A stretch of DNA of 64,000 bases from Azophilus sp963663395 (GCA_963663395.1 OY760226.1:1240001-1304000), one strand, 5' to 3'. Shown: positions 15,344 through 24,694, numbered from the stretch's first letter. Notes: generated by a model from the sequence alone, not told the origin. Numbers and translations: made by a program.

Positions 15344-15416
15344 AGTTGCTCCGCAACTTGGAGAGGTAGGATGCAAATGCAACACAAATGTCCACATCAG
15401 GGCCGCTCAAGGATTC
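15344..15416 (+). repeat. 73-bp dispersed repeat, copy A
   Basis: Aligned without gaps to 60406-60478, it is identical at 57 of 73 positions by hand count. The best-conserved ends are AGTTGCTCCG at the left and GGCCGCTCAAGGA at the right. It lies just downstream of the BKACE stop, on the opposite strand. Its first 17 bases belong to a 7-bp stem hairpin in this copy. Confidence 0.75.
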
Positions 15417-15461
15417 TGTGGACGAATCGGATGGCCTGACCAAGATCTCAATCCGGGAAGT

Positions 15462-16352
15462 TCAGGCGCGCCTGGTCAGGCCGAATTGCTCGCGCGCCTC
15501 GTCCGGCCCGAGCACCCGGCAGCCCATCAGTTCGACGATGTTGCGGGCGCGGTCGACCAGTTGCGCATTGCTGGCGAAGACGCCCCGTTGCAGATAGAGA
15601 TTGTCTTCGAGCCCCACCCGCACGTGTCCGCCGAGCAGCACCGACTGGGCAGCGAAGGGCATCTGGTTGCGGCTGATCGCAAATGCCGTGAAGTTGGCGT
15701 TCGCCGGCAGCATCTCCACCCAGGATTTGAAAACACCCACATCCGCGGGCGCTGCCCAGGGGATGCCGAAACAGAGCTGAAAGAGCGGCGGGTCGTCGAT
15801 AAGGCCCTCGTCGATCATCTGCAGGGTGAAACTCAGTTGGCCGGAATCGAATATCTCGAGTTCTGGCTTGACGCCGAGTTCCTGGATGCGCTTTGCACCC
15901 CGGCGCAACATGTCGGGGGTGGAAACGTAAACCAGGCTGCCTTCGCCGAAGTTGTACGAGCCGCAGTCCAGGGAGCAGATTTCCGGCAACAGTTCTTCAA
16001 CGTGGGGAATCCGCTCGAGTGCGCCGACCAGGTCGGTTTCCTCGCCGAATTCCGTAGGCATCTCGTCCGGCCCGATGAACAGGTCGCCGCCCATGCCGGA
16101 AGTCAGGTTGATCACCACGTCGGTGGCGCTGTCCCGGATGCGCGCGACCACCTCCCGGTAGAGCGCGGTGTCCCGGGCGCCCTTGCCGGTCACCGGGTCG
16201 CGCACGTGGCAATGGACGATTGCCGCGCCGGCCTTGGCCGCATCGATGGCGGCATCGGCAACCTGTTCGGGGGTGACGGGCATGTCGGGGTGCTTGCCGA
16301 CGGTATCGCCGGCCCCGGTGACCGCGCAGGTAATGATGACATCGGTGTTCAT
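15462..16352 (-). CDS. Beta-keto acid cleavage enzyme (BKACE, DUF849), probably 3-dehydrocarnitine cleavage
   Basis: A 296-residue TIM-barrel enzyme of the BKACE family. The zinc-binding HCHVRDP motif is at about residues 47-53, and the conserved SLDCGSYNFGE, ELEIFDSGQL, GIPWAAP and GGHVRVGLEDNLYL segments follow in order. The family condenses a beta-keto acid with acetyl-CoA; the carnitine-type member turns 3-dehydrocarnitine into betainyl-CoA and acetoacetate. Subfamily assignment here is by context with the carnitine dehydrogenase at 3747-4733, same strand, now separated by the 10.4-kb element. Whether both genes were once one operon is an inference. Confidence 0.88.
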   Translation of the reverse strand: MNTDVIITCAVTGAGDTVGKHPDMPVTPEQVADAAIDAAKAGAAIVHCHVRDPVTGKGARDTALYREVVARIRDSATDVVINLTSGMGGDLFIGPDEMPTEFGEETDLVGALERIPHVEELLPEICSLDCGSYNFGEGSLVYVSTPDMLRRGAKRIQELGVKPELEIFDSGQLSFTLQMIDEGLIDDPPLFQLCFGIPWAAPADVGVFKSWVEMLPANANFTAFAISRNQMPFAAQSVLLGGHVRVGLEDNLYLQRGVFASNAQLVDRARNIVELMGCRVLGPDEAREQFGLTRRA

Positions 16353-16704
16353 TCAGCATCCTCCGGCGGACCCTTTTGCGGGCAGCGTTCCCGGCCGAAA
16401 GATAGCACGGTTGCAGGGCGCGGTATGCGACGAAAAATGTGGGTCAGGCGACGGCCCGCCTCGCTCCGGCCCGTGACGTATCGCGGCCGGGGGAGACCGG
16501 CCGTCAGACCGGGCGGACTGCCGTGAACCGATCCGAAATTCTCATGTGCGAGATCGTCTGCGAGATCGTCTGCGAGATCGTCTGCAAGATCGTCGTCAGA
16601 ACGGGCACTGCTCTTGACCGGCGACCGCCAAGCCATCATTGTCCGCTCCTTTTGCGCGGCGGCCCTAGCCGGACCCGCCGCCAATAGCCTGGAGAAGACT
16701 TCCG
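16353..16704. other. Intergenic region with a 12-bp tandem repeat
   Basis: A 352-base divergent intergenic region between BKACE and the serine hydrolase, with no convincing gene. It must hold both promoters. The notable content is the 12-base tandem repeat at 16549-16596. Confidence 0.5.
16549..16596 (+). repeat. 12-bp tandem repeat, three exact copies and one imperfect
   Basis: CGAGATCGTCTG is repeated at 16549, 16561 and 16573, then as CAAGATCGTCGT at 16585. The core GATCGTC contains GATC. The array lies about 110 bases upstream of the serine hydrolase start. It has no spacers and is not a CRISPR. Confidence 0.9.
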
Positions 16705-17967
16705 ATGAGAACCCTGATAGCCAGTGTCCTGCTGGTATTTTCCGCAAGCGCCGCCGCCGCCGACCTGGCTGTGCAGGATCCCGCAGGTGTCGGCATGTCT
16801 GCCGAACGGCTGGATCGCATCACCGCGCTGACGCAACGCTACGTCGACGAAGGCAAGCTTGCCGGCGTGGTGACCCTTGTTGCCCGAGACGGCGCCATCG
16901 TGCATTTCGAGGCGGTCGGGCAGCGCGGCGCCGGGGACGAGCGGCCGATGACGGAAGATGCGCTGTTCCGCATCTTCTCGATGACCAAGCCGATTACCGC
17001 CGTGGCGGCGATGATGCTCTACGAAGAGGGCCTGTTCCAGCTTACCGACCCGGTCGACAAGTTCGTTCCGGAGTTCGCAGAGTTGACCGTGCTCGGCGAG
17101 GACGGCGTCATCCGGCCCGCCGAAAACCGCATGACCATGCAGCAGTTGCTGAGCCACACCACGGGCCTCTCCTACGGTTTCAATCCCGACGATACCGTTG
17201 ACAAGCTCTACAACGAGGCCGACCTCTGGCAGTCGCAAGACCTCGACGAACTGGCCGAAAAGCTTGCCGAAATTCCGCTCAAGTTCGAGCCCGGCGCGCA
17301 GTGGCACTACAGCGTTGCCGTCGATGTCACCGGGCTGGTCGTGCAGCGCCTGTCCGGCCTCCCGTTCGATGAGTTCCTGAAGGAACGGCTGTTCGACCCT
17401 CTCGGTATGGAAGACACCTTCTTCAACGTGCCGCCCGAAAAGATGGACCGGTTCCTGCCCAATCACACCTGGGATGGCGAGAACGAAAGGCTCGAGCAGC
17501 TTGAAGGCGACGTATTCATCGGCTACACCGACACGACCCTGTTCTCCGGCGGCGGCGGCCTCGTCTCCACGGCCATGGACTACCTGCGCTTTTGCGAAAT
17601 GCTGCGCCGCGGCGGCGAACTCGACGGCGTGCGCATCCTGAGCCCGAAAACGGTGGAATACATGGCGATCGACCATCTTCCCGGCGCACTGTCCGCAACC
17701 GCTGCCGGCGAAAGCCCCGCCGACACGCTGCGGGGCGACGGCTTCGGCTTCGGCCTGGGTTTCGGCGTGCTGACCGATGCCGTGCGGAGCGGCGTGATCG
17801 GTTCCCCGGGCGAATACAACTGGGGCGGCGCCGCGGGGACGCTGTTCTGGATCGACCCCGTCGAAGAGGTGATCACCATCGGCATGATCCAGCTCATGGG
17901 TTCACCCTGGCCGCTGCGCACGGAGATGAAGGTGCTGACCTACCAGTCGCTGACGGAGCTGAAGTAG
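16705..17967 (+). CDS. Secreted serine hydrolase, class C beta-lactamase/esterase family
   Basis: A 420-residue exported enzyme. Residues 1-20 are a signal peptide (MRTLIASVLLVFSASAAAA). The catalytic SxxK motif is SMTK in FRIFSMTKPITAVAAM, the second motif is Tyr-Ser-Val (WHYSVAVDVTG) in the YxN position, and the KTG-like motif is GAAG in WGGAAGTLFWIDP. These residues point to EstB-type esterases or peptidases rather than a true beta-lactamase. Target ester or peptide unknown; it should act in the periplasm. A GGAGAAG ribosome-binding site precedes the ATG. It is a single-gene unit. Confidence 0.88.
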   Translation: MRTLIASVLLVFSASAAAADLAVQDPAGVGMSAERLDRITALTQRYVDEGKLAGVVTLVARDGAIVHFEAVGQRGAGDERPMTEDALFRIFSMTKPITAVAAMMLYEEGLFQLTDPVDKFVPEFAELTVLGEDGVIRPAENRMTMQQLLSHTTGLSYGFNPDDTVDKLYNEADLWQSQDLDELAEKLAEIPLKFEPGAQWHYSVAVDVTGLVVQRLSGLPFDEFLKERLFDPLGMEDTFFNVPPEKMDRFLPNHTWDGENERLEQLEGDVFIGYTDTTLFSGGGGLVSTAMDYLRFCEMLRRGGELDGVRILSPKTVEYMAIDHLPGALSATAAGESPADTLRGDGFGFGLGFGVLTDAVRSGVIGSPGEYNWGGAAGTLFWIDPVEEVITIGMIQLMGSPWPLRTEMKVLTYQSLTELK

Positions 17968-18143
17968 GGCGCAACGCGCAGGTCGCATAAACACGACTTG
18001 ACGAAAGCCGGGGCTGACAGAACACTGCTTGCCGTGTGCGAGCGGTGGACAACAAACCGGGCGGTATCAAGGTGTTGAAGGTAATTTGGGCTGTTACCCG
18101 GGTCGGGTGTTTGCCTGACTGCCCGCGCAATGGAGTGCGGTGA

Positions 18144-19124
18144 GTGCGCCTTAACAAGCCTTTCATACGGCTGCCCTTCCGCTTCGATGCGCAACGGCTC
18201 GAAGAGGAGGTGGGTGGCCTCGGCAACACCCGCTGGATGCGGCATCCGAGCAGGATGCGGGGAAATTCGGCGATTGCCTTGATCTCAAGCGGCGGTGGGG
18301 ACAACGATTCCTTCGAGGGTGAAAAGAAGCCGACGCCGCACCTGGAGCGCTGCCTTTACATGCAGCAGGTGATGGCGAGTTTCGGGGAGGTGCTCTCCCG
18401 CTCGCGGCTGATGAAGCTCGATGCCGGCGCCGAGGTGAGCCTGCATGTGGATTTCAATTATCACTGGTTCAGCCGGGTAAGAATTCATATCCCGGTAATC
18501 ACCGCCCCCGAAGTGATCTTCCATTGCGGTCGCGAGAGGCTGCACATGCGCGCCGGCGATTGCTGGATTTTCGATTCCTGGCGCAGGCACCGCGTGATCA
18601 ATGCCGGAACACGCGAACGGGTGCACCTGGTGATCGATCTCTGCGGTTCATCCCGGTTCTGGGGGATGGTGCGGGAAGCCGAATCGCGCGCTCCCGGAAA
18701 CCTGGCGGAAACGTCGAGTTTCGTCCCGTACAAGCCCGACGAGCCGCCGGCATTGGTCCTGGAGCGTTTCACCAGCCTGCCAGTGATGGCCCCCGGGGAG
18801 TGCGCGGCGCTGGTGGAAGACCTGGTCGCGGATTTCTCGGAAAATCCAGCGAACGACCCGGACCTGGTGCGCATCTACAGCGCCTTGCTCAGGGATTTCG
18901 CCCATGACTGGCGCGAGTTGTGGGTACTCTACGGTCAGCAACCAGAGGGAATGGGCCGTTACCGGGCCCTGATCGAGGCGACGCGCGGGCGGTTGCACCC
19001 CGACCGGCGGGCATTGACGACAGCCAGCAACGACATCGGCGTCAACGCGGTGTTTGCCCAGCGCGTGCTGAATGCGGCGCTGGCTCGGGAAGGCGGTTTC
19101 GAAACAGGGCGCCCGGACAGTTGA
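18144..19124 (+). CDS. Aspartyl/asparaginyl beta-hydroxylase family protein
   Basis: A 326-residue Fe(II)/2-oxoglutarate oxygenase with the AspH fold in residues 1-175. Metal ligands are visible in SLHVDFNYHW (H-x-D) and in the distal His of SWRRHRVIN, with RIHIPV between them. The C-terminal 150 residues (EDLVADFSENP to LNAALAREGG) are helical and unassigned. It would hydroxylate an Asp or Asn side chain or another substrate. Start GTG with GGAG eight bases upstream. It is convergent with a TPR-sulfotransferase; such hydroxylases and sulfotransferases often neighbour each other and TonB receptors, suggesting joint modification of a secreted product. Confidence 0.82.
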   Translation: MRLNKPFIRLPFRFDAQRLEEEVGGLGNTRWMRHPSRMRGNSAIALISSGGGDNDSFEGEKKPTPHLERCLYMQQVMASFGEVLSRSRLMKLDAGAEVSLHVDFNYHWFSRVRIHIPVITAPEVIFHCGRERLHMRAGDCWIFDSWRRHRVINAGTRERVHLVIDLCGSSRFWGMVREAESRAPGNLAETSSFVPYKPDEPPALVLERFTSLPVMAPGECAALVEDLVADFSENPANDPDLVRIYSALLRDFAHDWRELWVLYGQQPEGMGRYRALIEATRGRLHPDRRALTTASNDIGVNAVFAQRVLNAALAREGGFETGRPDS

Positions 19125-19178
19125 TGCGCACATTGACCTGTGTCGTGCAAAAGTGCGGGGCACACTGCGACATGCCGA

Positions 19179-20978
19179 TCAAGTCGAATATCCGAAGCGG
19201 TCGATCCAGGGGTCCAGGGTCGGCAATACCGGTTCGATGAATTCGCGGTAGCGCAGCCAGCGTCCGCTCGCCCCGGAGTACAGGGGTTGGATGACCTGGT
19301 TGTAGCTGGCGGTTCGAATGTAGGGCCGTTCCCGGGCCGTTCTTTTGTGATCGAGTACGCCCGGGTGCCACGGTAACCCGACAAATTCCAGTACGGCCCG
19401 ACAGGTTTGCTCGGCGTTATTCACCAGGTTTTCATAGCGCACCTCCAATACACGCGGGGTCAGGACCTCGGTGAACTGCCGCCAGAGGCCGAACACCGCG
19501 TCGTACAGGAACGCAGCTTCTTCCAGGGTATGGAAGCTGGCGTTGGCCGAGGTTTCCGTGAAGGTTCTCAGATAGGCGCTCAATGTACAGTCGGCGGGAT
19601 GGCGCAGCATGAGAATCAACCGGGCATCGGGAAACACCCTGAGTATTTCCCCCGCGTAGATCATGTTCAGGGCGAAGCGGTCTATGATCGTGGTGGTTGT
19701 CGCGGATGGCCGGACCTGTCCGGCGAGCCTTTCGAGGTAGTCGGTTCCGGCGTTTTCGATCGCGTTCTCGGACAGGGCGCCGAGCGCAGGCAGGTCGTCG
19801 TCGGCGGCCCCTGACAGGCGGTTGACCATGGCCGCCGCCGCATCGCTCTCTTCTGCGATTTCAACCTGCGGGTGACCACGCAGCATGGTATCGATTAGTG
19901 TCGTGCCGGACCTCGGAAAGCCCATGATGAAGACGGGTTGCGGCACATTTCCCGGTGCGCCCGACGACCGTCGGCGGTTGCCGTGGCGGCCCGGGCGCTC
20001 GCCTTGGGGAGCCGGCCGCGCCGGGCGCCATTGCTCGATGTTGTCGCGCTGGAAATACCGTTTCCGGTTCTCGATGAATGCGAGAAATCGTTGCTTGTCG
20101 ATGCCCTTGCTGGCGCTTAACCGGGCCGACAGCCGGTTCGCTTCCCCGGCGTATTGCATGGCGCCACCGATATCGTCCAGTTTGTCGCAGATGCCCGTCA
20201 GGTGGGCAAGGCGCATTCTCTCGTCGTGCAGGCCGTCTAAGTCCGCCGTGTTGAATTCGCAGCTTTCCAGCAGTGTCCTGGCGGTGCGGTTGTCGTCCCG
20301 CATCGTGGCGATGAGACCCTCGTGCATCCTCACCAGTGGATGGTTGGCCCCGAGCGCCGCGCGGGCGTGGGCGAGCGCCGTGCGAAATTCTTCGGTGCGA
20401 TTGGACTGCTCGAGAAACTGCAACAGGCCCCGGTGGGCCGGCAGGTAGCCGTTGTCGATGGCCAGTGCCCGGCGATAGTGCTCCGCGACCGATTCGTAGT
20501 TGCCGAGTTCCCAGCGTACTTTCGCCAGGGCGCTCCATGCCTTGGCGTAACCGGGTTCCAGGGCGACAGCCTGCTCGAACTGCTGCGCCGCTTCGGGCAG
20601 GCGCCGCCCGTTCTCGCAGACTATGCCCAGGTTGAATCGGGCTTCGGCGAACCGGGCATCGTTATCGATGGCGAGCTGAAAGCTGCGGGCGGCGTCAGCC
20701 AGGCGGCCCGAGCGCAGATAGGCGATTCCCAGGCTGTTGTGTGCCTTTGCGAATCGGGGCCGTACGGCCAGCGCCGCCCGGTAGCTCTCGATGGCGGCAT
20801 CGTGGTCCCCGAGTTCCAGGCAGGCGGCGCCGAGCAGGGTGTGCAGGACCAGTTCGCCGGGGTGATCAACCAGCAGGGAACGTACCTCGTCGGCCAGTTT
20901 ATCGAAGGCGCCGGCCCGGTATAGCTCGAACAGCGATTGGCTGGTTGCGGGATCGATGTTGCTCATGCTCGCTGGCAT
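19179..20978 (-). CDS. TPR-repeat sulfotransferase
   Basis: A 599-residue two-part protein. Residues about 10-290 are tandem tetratricopeptide repeats (for example AHNSLGIAYLRSGRLADAA, ARFNLGIVCENGRRLPEAA). Residues about 345-590 are a PAPS-dependent sulfotransferase: the 5'-phosphosulfate loop is GFPRSGTTLIDTM and the 3'-phosphate region is LILMLRHPADCTLSAY. It would transfer sulfate to a protein, sugar or other acceptor in the cytoplasm, with the TPR part binding partner or substrate. It shares strand and layout with 22557-24596, with an ATPase gene in between. The acceptor is unknown. Confidence 0.87.
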   Translation of the reverse strand: MPASMSNIDPATSQSLFELYRAGAFDKLADEVRSLLVDHPGELVLHTLLGAACLELGDHDAAIESYRAALAVRPRFAKAHNSLGIAYLRSGRLADAARSFQLAIDNDARFAEARFNLGIVCENGRRLPEAAQQFEQAVALEPGYAKAWSALAKVRWELGNYESVAEHYRRALAIDNGYLPAHRGLLQFLEQSNRTEEFRTALAHARAALGANHPLVRMHEGLIATMRDDNRTARTLLESCEFNTADLDGLHDERMRLAHLTGICDKLDDIGGAMQYAGEANRLSARLSASKGIDKQRFLAFIENRKRYFQRDNIEQWRPARPAPQGERPGRHGNRRRSSGAPGNVPQPVFIMGFPRSGTTLIDTMLRGHPQVEIAEESDAAAAMVNRLSGAADDDLPALGALSENAIENAGTDYLERLAGQVRPSATTTTIIDRFALNMIYAGEILRVFPDARLILMLRHPADCTLSAYLRTFTETSANASFHTLEEAAFLYDAVFGLWRQFTEVLTPRVLEVRYENLVNNAEQTCRAVLEFVGLPWHPGVLDHKRTARERPYIRTASYNQVIQPLYSGASGRWLRYREFIEPVLPTLDPWIDRFGYST

Positions 20979-21033
20979 TCCTGAACCACGGCATTACGGC
21001 CGCGCCGTGAGGCCGGCCAGGGGAGTTTCGAGT

Positions 21034-22458
21034 CTACAGCCGCTCGATGATCCATGGGAGGCGTTCAACCAGGTAGAGCGGCAGCGACAGCAGCCGGTAG
21101 CGGACAGGGACACTGCCAGCGCTCGTTATCGCACGAGCGTTGATCGTCTGAAGAATGGGTTCGGCTGCGTGAAAGCGCACTGCCAGGCCATTGCCCCTGT
21201 CTGCGGCGAACTGATGCAGGGACCTCAAAGTGCCCGTGCGGCCCGACTTGACCTCGATGGGCACGATGCGCCCGCCGAATTCCACGACGTAGTCCACCTC
21301 CGCGTTGTTGGAACGCCCTTCGCGCAGCCAATAAGTCAGTTCGCGATTGGGGCGTTGGGCAATCAGGTTGGCGAGGTGCTGGCCAATGAACTGTTCAGCA
21401 ATTGCTCCCTCATTCACAAGTGCCTCGTTCGAACGACCTGAAATCGTTGCCCAGTTCAGGCCGCATACCGCGTTCATCAGGCCGACATCCAGGAACAGGA
21501 GCTTGAAAACGTTTTCCTTCAGGTCTGCCTGAAGCGGCAGTCCCGAGCAGTGACTGTGCGTCACCTTGGCGATCACGCGGGCCATCGCCAGGATGTCGAT
21601 GTCGCGGCGCAGTGTGCCGCTCTGTTGATCGGGAAAGATGTTGCTGTATTTCACCTTGCGTCCCGCCCGCATGGCCGCGAAGTTGAACACGCCCAGCATT
21701 CGCGCCAGGTCCCGGCGGGCAGCGTATTTCGGAAAATCATCGCGGTAGGTTTCAATGATGCTGGCGTGCACGCGGCTCACGGCTCCCAGGTCACGGTTTT
21801 GTGAGTAGACCTGCACGGCTTCCGGCATGCCGCCGATGAACAGGTAGAGCTTCAAAAGGTCCAGCAGGCGCTGGTGAATCAGGGGATGAGGCCATCCCCG
21901 GTCGGCTCCGCCCGAATCGAACTCGAATTGGCCAATTTCGTCTGCGAGTGGGGATTCGCCAATTCCGGTAAGAAATTCGGTGAAGGTCATTGGTCCCACG
22001 TTCAGGTATTCGATCCTGCCGACCGGCATCGAGAACGGATGGCTGGCCAGAAGGAACTCCATGAGCGAGCCGGCAGCGATAACCGGCAACTCCGGCATGT
22101 CCTCCCGAAAGTACCTGAGCATAGGTAACGCGCCAGGCGCGGCCTGAATCTCGTCGAGAAACAGAATGCTTCGCTCCGATAGCGCGGGTGCCTCCGGAAG
22201 CGCCTGCATCAAGTTCAGCAGTTCCCGGGGAGTACCCTCATTGAAGGCCTGGGCGAGCAGCGGGTACCGCTCCAGGTTGACGGCAAACAGGTCGGTGCCT
22301 GCACCGCCCTCTCCAGCAAGCATTTCCACGAGGGTAGACTTGCCGACCTGGCGCGCGCCGCGAATCACGAGCGGCTTGCGCCGCGGTGAACGCAGCCAAT
22401 CTTTCAGGTTGTGCAGTTGGCGGCGGTACACGAAGCGGTTACGGGTCATATGCCCCAT
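21034..22458 (-). CDS. AAA ATPase with DUF4143 (DEXX-box type)
   Basis: A 474-residue protein of the widespread AAA_14/DUF4143 family. Walker A is GARQVGKSTLVEM (about residues 34-46) and Walker B is SILFLDEIQ. The C-terminal DUF4143 domain ends with a nuclease-like segment (NNAEVDYVVEFGGRIVPIEVKSG) resembling the D-(E/Q)-x-K signature of PD-(D/E)xK proteins. Such proteins are common, strain-variable and of unclear cellular role. It lies between two TPR-sulfotransferases on the same strand. The gap upstream (22459-22556) is very AT-rich against the GC-rich surroundings, a sign it may have been acquired horizontally. Confidence 0.88.
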   Translation of the reverse strand: MGHMTRNRFVYRRQLHNLKDWLRSPRRKPLVIRGARQVGKSTLVEMLAGEGGAGTDLFAVNLERYPLLAQAFNEGTPRELLNLMQALPEAPALSERSILFLDEIQAAPGALPMLRYFREDMPELPVIAAGSLMEFLLASHPFSMPVGRIEYLNVGPMTFTEFLTGIGESPLADEIGQFEFDSGGADRGWPHPLIHQRLLDLLKLYLFIGGMPEAVQVYSQNRDLGAVSRVHASIIETYRDDFPKYAARRDLARMLGVFNFAAMRAGRKVKYSNIFPDQQSGTLRRDIDILAMARVIAKVTHSHCSGLPLQADLKENVFKLLFLDVGLMNAVCGLNWATISGRSNEALVNEGAIAEQFIGQHLANLIAQRPNRELTYWLREGRSNNAEVDYVVEFGGRIVPIEVKSGRTGTLRSLHQFAADRGNGLAVRFHAAEPILQTINARAITSAGSVPVRYRLLSLPLYLVERLPWIIERL

Positions 22459-22556
22459 GAAATATGAATTAAATTATTATTTTAGGGGGGTAATCCGATA
22501 ATTAGAATACTATATTAAGGTTTTTATACGTGCTGCGCGGGATCGTCGGGATCGCG

Positions 22557-24596
22557 TCAGCAGGTAGGGTGGCGCGCCAGGATATCCGGTCCCAGCGCTT
22601 CCCGAAGGGGATTCAGGTGCGCTTCGAAGCGCCGCCAGCGGTCGACGCCTTCCCGGTAGATCGGTTGCCGTACCTGCTCGGAACTCGGCGTCCTGATGTT
22701 TCGCTCGGTCTTGTGGAAGTGGATGCAGTTTTCCTCGAACGGGAGTTCGCAGAAGTCGAGGATGCGCCGCACCTGGGTTTCCAGGTCGTCCACCACGTCT
22801 TCGTGCATGACGCGCAGCACGTGCCCCGGCAATACCGCATCCCAGTGGTCCATCAGGCGCACATAGGCGCGGTAGTAGCGTCCGACTTCCTCGAGGCCGT
22901 AGGTGAATTCCTGCCCTTCGCCGAAGAGTTGCTGAAAGCAGCTGAAACAGCAGGCCATGGGGTTGCGCCGCGCATCGATTACCTTTGCGTTCGGCAGGAT
23001 GAGCCGGATCAGCCCGATGTGCACGAAGTTGTTCGGCATCTTGTCGATGAACAGCGGCGCCGTTCCCCGGTAGGTGCGGGTGTCCTCGATGTACTGCTCC
23101 CCGAAGCGCCGGAAGTAGTCGTCGTCCAGGTCGTGGAGGATGCCGGGATACCTGGATGTTTTCTCCGCCGCGCGCCCCCGCAGCCGCTGCGCAAGGGCGA
23201 GGATGTTGTGCAGTTCCATGGTGCCGTCCACCATGCTGTGGGAGGCGAGAATCTGCTCGAGAAGCGTCGAGCCGGCGCGGGGCAGCCCGACGATGAATAT
23301 CGGATCGCGGCAATCCAGGCCGACTCCCTCCCGGCGCTCGAACAGTGCGGGGGTGCAGGTCTCGATCTGGGCGCCTGCACGCTCCTCGATGTTCTCCGGG
23401 TTGTAGCCGGTCTGTTGTTGCTTGAGCGCATTGCCCCTCTCGTAGTAGCCGAACGAAGCCTCGTATTCGGCCCGGTCTTCGAGTGCCTTGCCGGCGGCGA
23501 AGCACAGGTGGATGCGGTCTTCGGCCGCGGTCTGCGGCGCGCGCTCGTAGCGCTTGATGTGGCCGAGTTCCGCATCGCTGAACCGGTAGGTCTTGGTGTT
23601 GGCCAGGCTCCAGAACGCATCGCCGAAATCGGGCCTGCAATGGTAAGCCTCCCTATAGGATGCGACAGCTTCATCGAATGCACCCATCGTCTTCCGGGCG
23701 TGGCCGGCAAGCAGGTGCAGTTGGCTGCGGGTCGGGTCCGCTTCCAGGAGTTCCTCATAGAGCGCCATGCCCTCCTCAAACCGGCCGAGCCCGACCAGGG
23801 TGGTTGCCAACGTGGTCTTGAAGCCGCGGTTTTGCGGCTGCATCGCCACCAACCGCTGCGCCTGCTCGTGCGCCTTCTCGAACCTGGTCTTGCGAATGAG
23901 CAGGTTGGCGTAATCGATGCGCGCCTGCAGGTGATCGGGCGCGAATTCCACGCAACTCTCCAGCAGGAACTCGGCATCGTCGTAGATCTTCAGCTTCGTT
24001 CCGATCTCCGCGAGGAGCCGCATGGCTTCCACGTGGCGCTGGTTGGATTGGAGGAATTTCCGGCAGAGCTGCTCGGCCTTGTAGTATTTTTTTTCGTGGA
24101 TGAGGTCGGTGACGTGCACCAGTTCCGGCGGCAGTTGCTTCAGAAAACCCAGGCGTTCCCGGGCCAGCCGGGCTTCCTCGCGGTTACCCTGCCGTTCATG
24201 AAGCTCGGCCAGGGCGCGCCAACTGGCGGGCAGCGCCGGGTTTCTTTCCACGGCCCGCGCGTAGGCCGCAATGGCCTCGTTACGCCAGCCCTGTGCGGCA
24301 CAGATGTGCCCCCGCTCCTGCCAGGCGCGCGCGTGCTCGCTGTCTTCGCCGTGCAGGCGCTGCAGCGTCGCCAGTGCCTCCCGGTGGCGGTTTGCCAGTC
24401 GTTGCGCCACCGCGAGCAGGTACAGCGCCTCGGCAAGCTCCTGGTGTTCGAGCCCGGCATCGAGCAGGCTGGAGGCGAGAGTGATCGCCTCGCCGAGCCT
24501 CGCGGACTGAATCAGCTTCCTGGCCTGGTCGAGCCGCTCGGCAGCGCCATCGGCGCGCGGCGTTGGCGGTGCGCCGCTGGACGGGTCTGTTTGCAT
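22557..24596 (-). CDS. TPR-repeat sulfotransferase (second copy)
   Basis: A 679-residue protein. Residues about 20-390 are TPR units, some incomplete (REALATLQRLHGEDSEHARAW, RQLVAMQPQ-type helices). Residues about 420-670 are a sulfotransferase with the PAPS loop GLPRAGSTLLEQIL and the 3'-phosphate motif KVIDARRNPMACCFS. A catalytic-type His/Lys region lies around MVDGTMELHNI. It follows a TonB-dependent receptor gene on the same strand, with a strong terminator between them. Proteins of this type are frequent beside TonB receptors in marine proteobacteria. The acceptor is unknown. It is clearly diverged from the 599-residue relative, so this is not a recent duplication. Confidence 0.87.
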   Translation of the reverse strand: MQTDPSSGAPPTPRADGAAERLDQARKLIQSARLGEAITLASSLLDAGLEHQELAEALYLLAVAQRLANRHREALATLQRLHGEDSEHARAWQERGHICAAQGWRNEAIAAYARAVERNPALPASWRALAELHERQGNREEARLARERLGFLKQLPPELVHVTDLIHEKKYYKAEQLCRKFLQSNQRHVEAMRLLAEIGTKLKIYDDAEFLLESCVEFAPDHLQARIDYANLLIRKTRFEKAHEQAQRLVAMQPQNRGFKTTLATTLVGLGRFEEGMALYEELLEADPTRSQLHLLAGHARKTMGAFDEAVASYREAYHCRPDFGDAFWSLANTKTYRFSDAELGHIKRYERAPQTAAEDRIHLCFAAGKALEDRAEYEASFGYYERGNALKQQQTGYNPENIEERAGAQIETCTPALFERREGVGLDCRDPIFIVGLPRAGSTLLEQILASHSMVDGTMELHNILALAQRLRGRAAEKTSRYPGILHDLDDDYFRRFGEQYIEDTRTYRGTAPLFIDKMPNNFVHIGLIRLILPNAKVIDARRNPMACCFSCFQQLFGEGQEFTYGLEEVGRYYRAYVRLMDHWDAVLPGHVLRVMHEDVVDDLETQVRRILDFCELPFEENCIHFHKTERNIRTPSSEQVRQPIYREGVDRWRRFEAHLNPLREALGPDILARHPTC

Positions 24597-24694
24597 CGGC
24601 CGGCGTCAGGTTCGGAGGCTGACCGGATCATACCACCGGGGTGGAACCCTGCTGCTTCCCGCGAACATCAGCGAAACCGGGGAGACAAGCAAAA

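Noticed and set aside
16549..16596. CRISPR array
   Set aside because: The 12-bp units are directly adjacent with no spacers and no cas genes are in the window.
16705..17967. Antibiotic-inactivating class C beta-lactamase
   Set aside because: SxxK is present but the second motif is Tyr-Ser-Val, not Tyr-x-Asn, and the third is GAAG, which fits esterase-like relatives better.
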